A DNA stretch of 64,000 nt from Paenibacillus macquariensis. Lineage in GTDB: Bacteria > Bacillota > Bacilli > Paenibacillales > Paenibacillaceae. Where the stretch lies: positions 62,001-126,000 of the forward strand of contig NZ_FTNK01000006.1 in assembly GCF_900156375.1 (NCBI RefSeq), read 5' to 3'. This document shows, piece by piece, positions 34,997 to 43,695 of the stretch. Position 1 is the first letter of the stretch. Each line of letters starts with the position of its first letter. A program made the translations under genes and the position numbers. The notes below the pieces were generated by a model. The model made no database searches. It saw only the letters and a list, made by a program, of their open reading frames with translations, and was not told the origin of the DNA.

Positions 34997-36760
34997 ATGT
35001 TACGCAAATTCAAAATACAGCATCGGTTGATTGGAACCTTCTTAATTGTTTCCGTTCTTCCTCTCTTTTTTCTAGGATATTATGCCTATCACCTTTATTC
35101 TGAATCCATCAGTGACAAGCTCAGTAAATCTACCTTTCAAGCCTTAACATTAGTTAATATCAATTTACTTGCAGAACTACAGAACTACCAGTATCTCATT
35201 GGATCTATTTCAACGAATGAATTTGTACAAGAGAACTTGCCGAGCGGAAATGCTGAGCAAAAGGACCATGAGAATGCCAAGGAAGCAGCTATGGATGCCA
35301 TTTTTAGAACTATTTTCCCATCACATGCTGTGAACGTAAGTATATTTGATAAGAACCATAATCTTTTTTATGAATTAGGATTTGAGACCATTAATAACCA
35401 AGCCTTAGATAAGGCAATGAGAGATGTGGATGCGAATGCTCCTTATGATGGTCTTACTTATGTCAAAACCATTCGGTCGTATGATACCATTGCTCTAGGA
35501 CGAAAAATACATGCAGTGAATGACAGTTCAATCCCGATCGGTTATGCCTTTGTATTCATCAGCGGTGATTTATTCTCAGATAAAATTCTTGCAAACGTCG
35601 ATCTAGGGACTGGCTCTAAGCTCATGATTATGGGTCGAGATGGGACCGTGTTATCAGCCAACGATAAGAAGATTCCTGTAGGAACACCATACATAGACCC
35701 TGAACTTATCAATCAAATTAAGCAGCACCAAGGGCAAGGCAGTCAATCTTTTTCCGGACAGGTTAATAACGCAGGTCAGCAAATTTCTTACATATATAAT
35801 GAACAAATCGGTTGGTACCTTATTTCAATGATGCCTTTCTCCTACATTAATTCCGAAACTAGCAAGATCACCATCAGTATGACAGTCATCATCGTTCTTA
35901 TCGTTATATGTTGTATCGTGATCATTTCTGTTATGAACAATAGTATTGTGAGACCTATAAAGAAAATAATCACCTTTAGTAATCAAATATCCAATGGCAA
36001 ATTATCAAATCGTATTCAAGATGAGAATGAAGATGAAATGGGTGTGCTATCTCGTAAAATAAATAGTATGGTTGGTGAGATTGAACATCTGATGCATAAT
36101 CAGAAACTGGATCAAAAACGTAAGCGAGAGTTAGAGTTACAAATGCTTCAATCCCAGATCAATCCACACTTTCTATTTAATACCCTTAACACCTTACGTT
36201 GGCTCTCCATAATTAATCAGGTACCCGTATTAAGTAACGGTATTAGCTCTTTATCAGAATTACTTCGCAGCACCATCTTAGACCGCAATGAGGAAATTAC
36301 GATTGAACAAGAGCTACACAATTTATCGAACTATTTTGAAATACAAAAAATTCGCTATGCGGATAGTTTTCAAGTTGAATATGCTATCGATGATGAATTA
36401 CGTCATTGCCTCATTCCCAAATTGATCCTGCAACCGGTCGCTGAGAATGCAATTATTCATGGTTTATCTGAACATGGTAGATCCATTAAGATAACAATCA
36501 AAGTTCAACGAAGAGATCAATTCATCGATATTGAGATCACTGACAATGGTAAAGGATTTGATACAACTACTTCAAAAAATTATGATAATAATAAGAAGCT
36601 ATCAGGCATCGGAATAACGAATGTAGATGAACGAATTAAACTCTATTACGGGGAAGAATACGGCTTATTTATAACGAGTGTTATTGGTGAAGGTACATGC
36701 TGTAAAATCATCATTCCATACGAAAGTCAACTCAACAAGGAGGCTAATCTTAATGTTTAA
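34997..36760 (+). CDS. YesM-type sensor histidine kinase
   Basis: A 587-aa membrane kinase. Helices at about 12-32 and 292-315 enclose an extracellular dCache/Cache-like sensor (about 33-290). A HAMP linker follows (about 315-370), then the His_kinase domain with SQINPHFLFNTLNTLRW, placing the phosphorylated residue at His391, and a HATPase_c (about 470-580) with DNGKGFD. This class controls carbohydrate use genes in Paenibacillus and Bacillus through an AraC-type regulator. GGGGGCCGTCT precedes ATG 34997. It overlaps its regulator gene by 8 nt. The ABC importer and GH112 enzyme downstream are its probable targets (inference). Confidence 0.94.
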   Translation: MLRKFKIQHRLIGTFLIVSVLPLFFLGYYAYHLYSESISDKLSKSTFQALTLVNINLLAELQNYQYLIGSISTNEFVQENLPSGNAEQKDHENAKEAAMDAIFRTIFPSHAVNVSIFDKNHNLFYELGFETINNQALDKAMRDVDANAPYDGLTYVKTIRSYDTIALGRKIHAVNDSSIPIGYAFVFISGDLFSDKILANVDLGTGSKLMIMGRDGTVLSANDKKIPVGTPYIDPELINQIKQHQGQGSQSFSGQVNNAGQQISYIYNEQIGWYLISMMPFSYINSETSKITISMTVIIVLIVICCIVIISVMNNSIVRPIKKIITFSNQISNGKLSNRIQDENEDEMGVLSRKINSMVGEIEHLMHNQKLDQKRKRELELQMLQSQINPHFLFNTLNTLRWLSIINQVPVLSNGISSLSELLRSTILDRNEEITIEQELHNLSNYFEIQKIRYADSFQVEYAIDDELRHCLIPKLILQPVAENAIIHGLSEHGRSIKITIKVQRRDQFIDIEITDNGKGFDTTTSKNYDNNKKLSGIGITNVDERIKLYYGEEYGLFITSVIGEGTCCKIIIPYESQLNKEANLNV

Positions 36761-38351
36761 TGTACTACTTGTAGATGATGAACCTATTGTCAAAATCGCA
36801 CTTCGGACGATGATTGCTTGGGAGGATCTCGGATTTCCTATATGTGGAACTGCATCAGATGGCATAGAGGCCTTGGGCTTAGTTGAGAAATTAAAACCAG
36901 ATATTATCATTACAGACCTGAAGATGCCTAATATGGATGGTCTTCAATTCATCAAGGAGTTAAATAAACTTAAATACAATGGAAAGATCATCGTCGCAAG
37001 CAATTTTGGAGATTATGAGCTTGTACGTGAAGCATTACTTCTTGGGGCAGTTGACTATATGTTGAAAATCAGCATAAAAACCGAGGATCTTATTGCGCAG
37101 CTTCAGAAGACAGCTAGCCTCCTTCAGGAACAACAGCATACATTACAAGAACAGGAAGCTCGAGATCAATTCATGCAAAGTAATCTTAAAAGTGTAAAAA
37201 ATACGGTGTTGAAAGAATATTTCACAGATACATCTTTTGATCTACATCATTTTTTGCACAATAAACCAATTGTATTGAATTTGAGGGATACCCCCATATA
37301 TCTATTCTATATCACCTTTGATCTAGACATTTCAGCAGAACACGATGAGAAGACGGATATCTCCATTGCATTTATCGAGAATATGATTCTCGACCTAGTA
37401 GAGGCAGGAAATGATATTGAAGTGTTTCAAGTTGAAGCAAACGGCATCATCGCCTTAATCTCAGAACAACAGCTAAATAACCATCAGATCGAACCTATGG
37501 ACTTCATCAACAAAATTCGTACACTAATTAGAATGTATATTTCACTAGATCCCATTATTGTATATTCTCATGAAATTATGGGCTATGTAGAGGCAAGAAA
37601 TACATATTGGGCATGTAAAAATGCCCTACATATTAATTTTTACGAACATCATCCAGTTATACAAGTGGATGAAATCGATTTTCAGGAAGATTCGATTCAC
37701 ACAAATTATGTTGATTACTCCATTTCGATTATTAAGCATTGGCAGCAATATGATAAAGATTCGATCAAAGCTAAATTAGAAGCATTTATTCAAGAGTGTA
37801 GGCACAATCACATTCATCCGGATGTTGTTAGAACGTTCATCATTAAATGTCTTGATTATATGCCTTTATATGAGAACAAAATCCGAATCGATGATCCAGA
37901 GCAATACGAGCACCTCAAGAAAAGTTTGCTTTATTGTAAAACCATTGAACTATTTACAGTGAACGCTATACAAAATTTTGAGTGTTTAAGCTTACTAACT
38001 GATACGCCTGACACTCCTGTATTTAAGAAAGAAGTACTAGATGTCATTAACTATATAGAGTTGCATTATCAAGATAAGATAACCTTAGAAATGATTTCGA
38101 GTTATACAAATTTCAGTGAAAACTATTTGTGTCGTATGTTTAAGGAACAAGTTGGCACAAGCCTGTTTAGCTATATCAATAATATAAGAATGAATAAAGC
38201 TGCAGAATTAATTATGCAAGGTCGCAACTATATAAAGGAAGTCTCTTCGCTAGTCGGTATTAGTGATCAATTCTACTTTAATCGATTATTTAAAAGGCAT
38301 TTTGGTATGTCTCCTACAGAGTATAAAGCCAAAACTTTGCATACCCACTAA
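36753..38351 (+). CDS. YesN-type AraC-family response regulator
   Basis: A 532-aa activator. The receiver (about 1-120) has Asp8/Asp9, phospho-acceptor Asp55 (IIITDLKMP), Ser83 and Lys105. A middle region of unclear fold follows, then a C-terminal AraC double helix-turn-helix (about 430-530; ITLEMISSYTNFSENYLCRMFK, and IKEVSSLVGISDQFYFNRLFKRHFG). ATG 36753 is chosen because AAGGAGG lies 9 nt before it, and the frame then begins MFNVLLVDDEP as in the family; a start further upstream is not supported. It is coupled to the kinase gene by 8 nt and is followed by a perfect stem-loop. Confidence 0.94.
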   Translation: MFNVLLVDDEPIVKIALRTMIAWEDLGFPICGTASDGIEALGLVEKLKPDIIITDLKMPNMDGLQFIKELNKLKYNGKIIVASNFGDYELVREALLLGAVDYMLKISIKTEDLIAQLQKTASLLQEQQHTLQEQEARDQFMQSNLKSVKNTVLKEYFTDTSFDLHHFLHNKPIVLNLRDTPIYLFYITFDLDISAEHDEKTDISIAFIENMILDLVEAGNDIEVFQVEANGIIALISEQQLNNHQIEPMDFINKIRTLIRMYISLDPIIVYSHEIMGYVEARNTYWACKNALHINFYEHHPVIQVDEIDFQEDSIHTNYVDYSISIIKHWQQYDKDSIKAKLEAFIQECRHNHIHPDVVRTFIIKCLDYMPLYENKIRIDDPEQYEHLKKSLLYCKTIELFTVNAIQNFECLSLLTDTPDTPVFKKEVLDVINYIELHYQDKITLEMISSYTNFSENYLCRMFKEQVGTSLFSYINNIRMNKAAELIMQGRNYIKEVSSLVGISDQFYFNRLFKRHFGMSPTEYKAKTLHTH

Positions 38352-38360
38352 GTGAAACAA

Positions 38361-38404
38361 TGAATACAGGGCTGTCCCATACTTTGGGGACAGCCCTGTA
38401 TTCA
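38361..38404. terminator. Perfect 18-bp stem-loop between convergent genes
   Basis: TGAATACAGGGCTGTCCC pairs with GGGACAGCCCTGTATTCA. It separates the response regulator from the convergent solute-binding protein gene. T tracts are short, so it may also be a dispersed intergenic repeat (see findings). Confidence 0.7.
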
Positions 38405-38448
38405 TTGGAGCATTCTTATTTTATGAACATGAATTGATTATTTTTATT

Positions 38449-39870
38449 TCAATGTTTATTTGCTTCCATCTCAGATTGAATCTGAGTGAATGACTTCTCA
38501 ACACTATCCATCCATTGATCCGTTGTCATCTTACCCGCCATAATTGGAGTCATTGTATTCCTAAATAATTCAGTCTTAATATCGATCTTAGAACCTTTAG
38601 GAATGGCTTTCCAATCTTGCAAAATTGTCGTTGCTCCATCATACGCACTAAACATTTCATATACACCAGGTGTTAAGTACGGCTTCGAAAGTTCTTTAGC
38701 GTCCTTAAGTGCAAATACACCATTGGATTTCTCAGCAAATAATTTAACAGATTGATCTGTGTAAAGAAACTTCAAGAATTCCTTTGCCAGTTCTGGATTC
38801 TTGGCTCTTAATGGAATTGAGAATTGTTCATAACTTGTTAGGATATAGCGCTTATCCCCTTTGTTAAATACGGGTACTGGAATCATACCAAATTCGAAGC
38901 CCTCTTCTCTAGGAGAGTTCTTCATTTCATTCTCCATCCAGGTCGCATTAACAATAAATATTGCTTTGCCAAGCATCATATCCGTTTGTGATTGTGTATG
39001 ATTCAGGTCCACAGTGCCTTCCATTAAATAGCCTTGTGTACCCAGCTTCGCGAATGTATCAAGCACCTTTTTTACATTTCTCGTTTTAAACGAGCCTGGT
39101 TCGTATGCGAAAATCTTCTTTAAATGATTAATGCCAGCAGCGTTAGCTAATGAAGGATACATGATCTCTTCCAAATAGTCAGGATAGATACCTTGGTAAG
39201 TAAATAATGCTCTTTTTGTCTTTACACCATTCGTGTCGACTAGATAATTCTCTTCTTTCTTCAGTTCCTCATCCAAAGCGAAGAATTCATCCCACGTTTC
39301 TGGTAATTTCCATCCTTTATCCCGAAATAATTTTTTATTATAAATCAACCCCATAGGACCTGCATTAAATGGTGCAAGATAAATTTCCCCATCTTGATAT
39401 GGAGAGAATCTTGTGCTTTCTAACATCCCAGGAAGAACCATATCCTTCAGTAATTGATCCTTATCCAATGCTTTACTTTCAAATACATCACTAATATCTA
39501 GCAATCCCTTTTCCTTCACTAAGGATGTCATTAGACCACTTTGCTCAGTATCTACAACGACAAGAAAATCTGGTGGATTACCTGCAACAATTTGCGGTCT
39601 AACAACATCTCCGATTCTAGGGCTGTTTGTCATATTAACTTTTACACCTGGATAAGCTGATTCAAATTCACTCACAATTTCATCCCAGTATTCACGTCCG
39701 TATCCACCTTGAAATACCGCGATATTCAATTCTTTGTCCTTAAAATCATGTAATGCTTGTGTTCCTGATGGTGGACTAACCGTATTGGTTGAAATTGAAT
39801 CCTTACTTAAACCAATGAAACTTAATATCAATATCACTGCTAGTAAAATTAAGCTAGCAAATTTCTTCAT
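38449..39870 (-). CDS. Extracellular solute-binding protein without a lipobox
   Basis: A 473-aa member of the MalE/UgpB-type (SBP_bac_1) family: LNIAVFQGGYG, MGLIYNKKLFRDKGWKLPETWDEF, and FKFGMIPVPV-like and TSYEQFSIPL segments. The N-terminal hydrophobic segment (MKKFASLILLAVILILSFIGL) has no cysteine, so unlike the partner at 40.2 kb it cannot be a lipoprotein; it is probably anchored by an uncleaved helix or secreted. It is paralogous to that binding protein, and no permease gene follows it. It may feed or tune the YesM-like sensor, as in three-component systems, or be a second binding protein for the same importer. Confidence 0.88.
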   Translation of the reverse strand: MKKFASLILLAVILILSFIGLSKDSISTNTVSPPSGTQALHDFKDKELNIAVFQGGYGREYWDEIVSEFESAYPGVKVNMTNSPRIGDVVRPQIVAGNPPDFLVVVDTEQSGLMTSLVKEKGLLDISDVFESKALDKDQLLKDMVLPGMLESTRFSPYQDGEIYLAPFNAGPMGLIYNKKLFRDKGWKLPETWDEFFALDEELKKEENYLVDTNGVKTKRALFTYQGIYPDYLEEIMYPSLANAAGINHLKKIFAYEPGSFKTRNVKKVLDTFAKLGTQGYLMEGTVDLNHTQSQTDMMLGKAIFIVNATWMENEMKNSPREEGFEFGMIPVPVFNKGDKRYILTSYEQFSIPLRAKNPELAKEFLKFLYTDQSVKLFAEKSNGVFALKDAKELSKPYLTPGVYEMFSAYDGATTILQDWKAIPKGSKIDIKTELFRNTMTPIMAGKMTTDQWMDSVEKSFTQIQSEMEANKH

Positions 39871-40119
39871 TAAAGCCCACTCCTAAATTCGTTTCTATCG
39901 CATAACACTTCCACTATACGTATTCGTACCTTAACCATACATGAATAAAATAGACTAATCTATGTACAATATTAGCTTCATTGTGAGGTCCATTTCATTT
40001 ATTAACGTTTATTTAGAGTGAATATTTCGCGAATGAGTCACCAATATTTTAGCATACTTGTACTTTATTGATTATTTTTGCATGTCTATGTACGATCCTA
40101 TCTACCTCCGTTGAATCTA
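39871..40119. other. Divergent promoter region
   Basis: AT-rich DNA between the two divergent binding-protein genes. The rightward promoter lies just beyond it; a leftward promoter for the lipobox-less protein must lie here but was not clearly identified. Confidence 0.4.
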
Positions 40120-40148
40120 TTGAAATGCAAATATGTAAGCGCTATTCT
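40120..40148 (+). promoter_or_regulatory. Promoter and cre-like site of the ABC importer/GH112 operon
   Basis: -35 TTGAAA (40120-40125), 17-nt spacer and -10 TATTCT (40143-40148). TGTAAGCGCTATTC (40134-40147) matches 12 of 14 cre positions and covers the -10. Confidence 0.6.
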
Positions 40149-40221
40149 AATTGTGCGAGAAGTCATTTGAGTCATGATTTCCACATTCGTAAACAAATAT
40201 AGAAATATCAGGAGGGTTAAC

Positions 40222-41595
40222 ATGAAAAAAATTCTTGGCCTGGCACTTACAGCATCATTATCACTTAGTCTTGCAGCTTGTAGTGGAAATACCAACAACA
40301 GCTCTAGTCCTGCCCCTAGTGATACAACTACTCCGGTGGCAACTACAGAAACACCAGAGACACCTGAGACTCGCACTTTAAAACTTGCTGCTCTAGAAAC
40401 CGCTTACGGTGCTGATGTCTGGAAGGAAATCATAGCTGGTTTCGAGAAAGCAAACCCTGGCGTGAAGGTCGAATCTACCATAGACAAGAGTATTGAAGAT
40501 GTTATTGGACCCGCTATGAAATCAGGCGATTTCCCTGACGTCATCCATCTTGCTGTTGGTCAACCCAAAGGCTTGACAGAAACCTTCGTTAAAGATAATA
40601 ACCTCACGGATCTTACAGATGTACTTTCGATGACAATTCCTGGTGAAAGCGGTACTGTGAAGGACAAAATCATCCCTGGTTTTACGGATACCACCATTAC
40701 GAATCCTTATGGTGATGGCAAAACCTATCTGATGCCAATGTTCTATAGTCCTACGGGTCTATTCTACAATGCTGGGTTACTTGAGCAAAAAGGCTGGACT
40801 GTCCCTACCACTTGGGACGAAATGTGGGCATTAGGAGATAAAGCTAAGGCTGATGGAATTGCATTGTTCTCCTACCCAACTACCGGTTACTTCGATTCAT
40901 TCTTCTATGCATTACTGAACGAAGTTGGTGGTCCTGAATTCTTCACCAAAGCGATGCATTACACTGAAGGTGTATGGCAATCTCCAGAAGCAACGCAAGC
41001 ATTTGACATTATCAATAAACTTGCAGCCTACACTGAGAAAACAGTACCAGCCAATGGAAATAAAGATAACTTCACTAAAAACCAACAGCTCATTCTAGAT
41101 AACAAAGCAATCTTCATGCCAAACGGCACTTGGGTCGTTGGTGAAATGAGTAAAGCACCTCGTGCTGAAGGATTTAAATGGGGCTTCACTGCTCTGCCTG
41201 CTGTAAAAGAAGGCGGTGACAGATTCTCCTACACCTTCTTCGAACAAATCTGGGTTCCTGCAAAAGCTAAGAATGCAGATCTAGCTAAACAGTTTATTGC
41301 GTATCTTTACTCAGATGAAGCAGCTGGCGTCTTTGCCAAAGTAGGCGCAGTTCAACCTATTAAAGACATGGCAAGCAAACTAGAAGGTGACAATAAACTC
41401 TTCTATAGCATTTATGACAATGGTGCAAAAGCAGCTATGGGAGCATTCTCCACAACTGATCCAGTTGAAGGTGTAAGCATTTCGGATACCGTATTTGGTA
41501 CAGTGGATTCCCTCGTAACTAAGGCTAAGACACAAGCTCAGTGGGTTGAAGCTATTACGAAAGCAAGCGATGCATTACGCGGGGCGTTGAAATAA
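40222..41595 (+). CDS. Carbohydrate ABC transporter substrate-binding lipoprotein
   Basis: A 457-aa lipoprotein. SLAAC ends the signal peptide, with lipidated Cys20, and a Thr/Pro/Glu-rich linker follows. The mature domain is of the SBP_bac_1 type: TLKLAALETAYG, TGLFYNAGLLEQKGWTVPTTWDEMW, IFMPNGTWVVGEM and ALPAVKEGGDRF. The ligand is probably a galactosyl disaccharide such as lacto-N-biose, galacto-N-biose or galactosyl-rhamnose, inferred from the GH112 phosphorylase in the operon. ATG 40222 is chosen for AGGAGGG 6 nt upstream; a longer frame has no site. A hairpin separates it from the permease genes. Confidence 0.92.
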   Translation: MKKILGLALTASLSLSLAACSGNTNNSSSPAPSDTTTPVATTETPETPETRTLKLAALETAYGADVWKEIIAGFEKANPGVKVESTIDKSIEDVIGPAMKSGDFPDVIHLAVGQPKGLTETFVKDNNLTDLTDVLSMTIPGESGTVKDKIIPGFTDTTITNPYGDGKTYLMPMFYSPTGLFYNAGLLEQKGWTVPTTWDEMWALGDKAKADGIALFSYPTTGYFDSFFYALLNEVGGPEFFTKAMHYTEGVWQSPEATQAFDIINKLAAYTEKTVPANGNKDNFTKNQQLILDNKAIFMPNGTWVVGEMSKAPRAEGFKWGFTALPAVKEGGDRFSYTFFEQIWVPAKAKNADLAKQFIAYLYSDEAAGVFAKVGAVQPIKDMASKLEGDNKLFYSIYDNGAKAAMGAFSTTDPVEGVSISDTVFGTVDSLVTKAKTQAQWVEAITKASDALRGALK

Positions 41596-41635
41596 TTCAA
41601 GGCAACGATAGATACGAATTCAATCTGTGAATCAT

Positions 41636-41658
41636 GGTGGCATGCGAAAGCTGCCACC
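41636..41658 (+). terminator. Intercistronic stem-loop between binding-protein and permease genes
   Basis: GGTGGCA (41636-41642) pairs with TGCCACC (41652-41658), followed by GTTATTTTT. It probably stabilises or favours the binding-protein message. Confidence 0.7.
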
Positions 41659-41689
41659 GTTATTTTTACCTTGAGAAGGAGATGGATCA

Positions 41690-42583
41690 ATGGACATCAA
41701 GAAAGGACAAGGACGTTTTATTTTCTTCTGTCTTGCTCCCGCCGTAATTCTATTCATTGTTTTTCTAATCATACCTACGATCGATGTCTTCCGTATGTCC
41801 ACATACAAGTGGGGTGGATATACCGATGACAAAACCTTTGTTGGGCTGCAAAATTTCACTAAGTTATTTCACAGCGATAAATTCTATCAATCATTTCAGA
41901 ACAGTCTTCTGCTTATCATTGTAGTCACCATTGTTACCTTTGCGTTTGCACTTGTGTTCGCGTCCATGCTTTCTCGTGAGAAGCTGAAAGGACAGGATTT
42001 GTTACGAATCATCTTTTATATTCCGAACATCCTTTCTGTCGTTGTTATTAGTGCTATTTTCTCTGCGATATATGATCCGAATAGTGGGTTACTTAATGCA
42101 TTCCTGAATTTATTCCGTGGAGCAACTTCAGACTCTACACTTTGGCTCGGCGATCAAAAAATCGTTATTTTCTCTCTCGCAGGTGCTATGATCTGGCAGG
42201 CCATCGGTTATTACATGGTCATGTATATGGCCAGTATGGCAAATATCCCCGAAAGCTTGTATGAATCAGCTGAGCTCGAGGGTGCTGGACGGATGCATCA
42301 ATTTTTCACCATTACGATCCCGTTAATCTGGACGAATATCCGTACCACGCTCACTTTCTTTGTCATCAGCACGATCAACATGAGCTTCCTGTTCGTTGTA
42401 GCAATGACTGGCGGCGGTCCTGACGGTGCCACTGAAGTGTTCCTTAGCTATATGTATAAAGAGGCTTATACTAACTCCTCGTACGGCTACGGTATGGCAA
42501 TCGGTGTTATCGTGTTCCTGTTCTCATTCGCACTAGCTGCTATCCTGAACGCAGTCACCAAACGTGAACATTTGGAATATTAA
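41690..42583 (+). CDS. Sugar ABC transporter permease, MalF/UgpA type
   Basis: A 297-aa membrane protein with six helices. The ABC-permease EAA loop ESAELEGAGRMHQFFTITIPLI (about 195-216) contacts the ATPase. The N-terminal helix FIFFCLAPAVILFIVFLIIP matches the family. It pairs with the MalG-type permease 12 bp downstream. No sugar ATPase (MsmK/UgpC-like) is in the operon, so a shared ATPase encoded elsewhere is expected. GAGAAGGAGATGGATCA precedes ATG 41690. Confidence 0.94.
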   Translation: MDIKKGQGRFIFFCLAPAVILFIVFLIIPTIDVFRMSTYKWGGYTDDKTFVGLQNFTKLFHSDKFYQSFQNSLLLIIVVTIVTFAFALVFASMLSREKLKGQDLLRIIFYIPNILSVVVISAIFSAIYDPNSGLLNAFLNLFRGATSDSTLWLGDQKIVIFSLAGAMIWQAIGYYMVMYMASMANIPESLYESAELEGAGRMHQFFTITIPLIWTNIRTTLTFFVISTINMSFLFVVAMTGGGPDGATEVFLSYMYKEAYTNSSYGYGMAIGVIVFLFSFALAAILNAVTKREHLEY

Positions 42584-42595
42584 GGAGGCGACAAC

Positions 42596-43489
42596 TTGAA
42601 GAATAATAAACTCACACATCATGGCGTCAGTGATAAGGTCTATAAGGGCTTCATCTATGTTGTGCTGATCGCACTGGCCATTATCATTATTGTCCCTGTA
42701 GCTTGGGCGTTCATGGCCTCCGTTAAACAGGATATAGAGTTTTATGGTAATCCATGGGCTCTTCCGAAAGGATTCTATCTAGAGAACTTTGTTAATGCTT
42801 GGCAGAAGGCTAAAATGGGCAGTTACATGCTCAACTCCGTAATCGTTACAGTGATTGCGCTTGCTCTTCTACTCGTCATTGCCTTACCCGCAGCTTATGT
42901 CCTGGCAAGGTATAAATTTAAAGGCAGCGTCATCTTAAATATGATGTTTATGGCAGGATTATTTATCAATGTGAACTATATTGTCGTTCCGATCTTTCTC
43001 ATGCTCAATAACGGCGATAAGATCGTCCGTAGTTTTCTTGGACACCCCATATTCCTGAATAATCTATTCATTCTAGCTTTGGTCTATGCTGCAATGGCAC
43101 TTCCCTTCACAGTCTATCTACTGGCTGGTTATTTCAAATCATTGCCTAGGGAATTCGAAGAAGCTGCTTCTGTAGATGGTGCAGGATATTTCCGAACCAT
43201 GGTTCAAATCATTATGCCAATGGCTAAACCCAGCATTGTGACCGTTATCTTGTTTAATTTCCTTTCCTTCTGGAACGAATATATCATTTCAATGACTTTA
43301 CTGACTAAGCCCGGACTTCGAACATTACCAGTCGGTCTAATGAATCTAATGGCCGCTCAGAAATCAGCCGTTCAATATGGCCAAATGTATGCAGGACTCG
43401 TAATTGTCATGCTGCCAACCCTTATTCTATATATTCTAGTACAGAAGAAGCTTACCCAGGGCATGACCATGGGCGGACTGAAAGGTTAA
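42596..43489 (+). CDS. Sugar ABC transporter permease, MalG/UgpE type
   Basis: A 297-aa membrane permease with about six helices and the EAA loop EEAASVDGAGYFRTMVQIIMP (about 188-208). KPGLRTLPVGLMNL near the end is typical of the MalG branch. The start is TTG 42596, with AAGGAGG placed 8 nt upstream. It forms the heterodimeric pore with the preceding permease, and a 59-aa membrane protein follows 9 bp later. Confidence 0.94.
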   Translation: MKNNKLTHHGVSDKVYKGFIYVVLIALAIIIIVPVAWAFMASVKQDIEFYGNPWALPKGFYLENFVNAWQKAKMGSYMLNSVIVTVIALALLLVIALPAAYVLARYKFKGSVILNMMFMAGLFINVNYIVVPIFLMLNNGDKIVRSFLGHPIFLNNLFILALVYAAMALPFTVYLLAGYFKSLPREFEEAASVDGAGYFRTMVQIIMPMAKPSIVTVILFNFLSFWNEYIISMTLLTKPGLRTLPVGLMNLMAAQKSAVQYGQMYAGLVIVMLPTLILYILVQKKLTQGMTMGGLKG

Positions 43490-43498
43490 GGTGCTACT

Positions 43499-43678
43499 AT
43501 GAGTGAATCTATGCGAAATTTGTTACGTAATTTGTTAATACTGATTGTCTTTATCTTCGCGGTAGTACTCGTATTTATTGGACAAAAAAACATTGGCGCG
43601 TCTGGGCTAGGAACTATGCTGCTGGGACTTGCACTTCTGATAGGTCTACTCTGGTTCTATAATCGCAAATACAAATAA
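43499..43678 (+). CDS. Small two-helix membrane protein in the GH112 operon (DUF6903-like)
   Basis: A 59-aa frame between the permease and phosphorylase genes, beginning MSESMRNLLRNLLILIVF and ending WFYNRKYK. Two hydrophobic segments (about 9-28 and 36-54) are joined by a short QKNIGASG loop. Its place, 9 bp after the permease stop and 17 bp before the phosphorylase, and its clean composition support it as a real gene. It resembles the short proteins I recall as DUF6903 next to GH112 enzymes, but this was not checked. A transporter accessory role is conceivable. Confidence 0.75.
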   Translation: MSESMRNLLRNLLILIVFIFAVVLVFIGQKNIGASGLGTMLLGLALLIGLLWFYNRKYK

Positions 43679-43695
43679 AAGGAGAATTACTGTAC

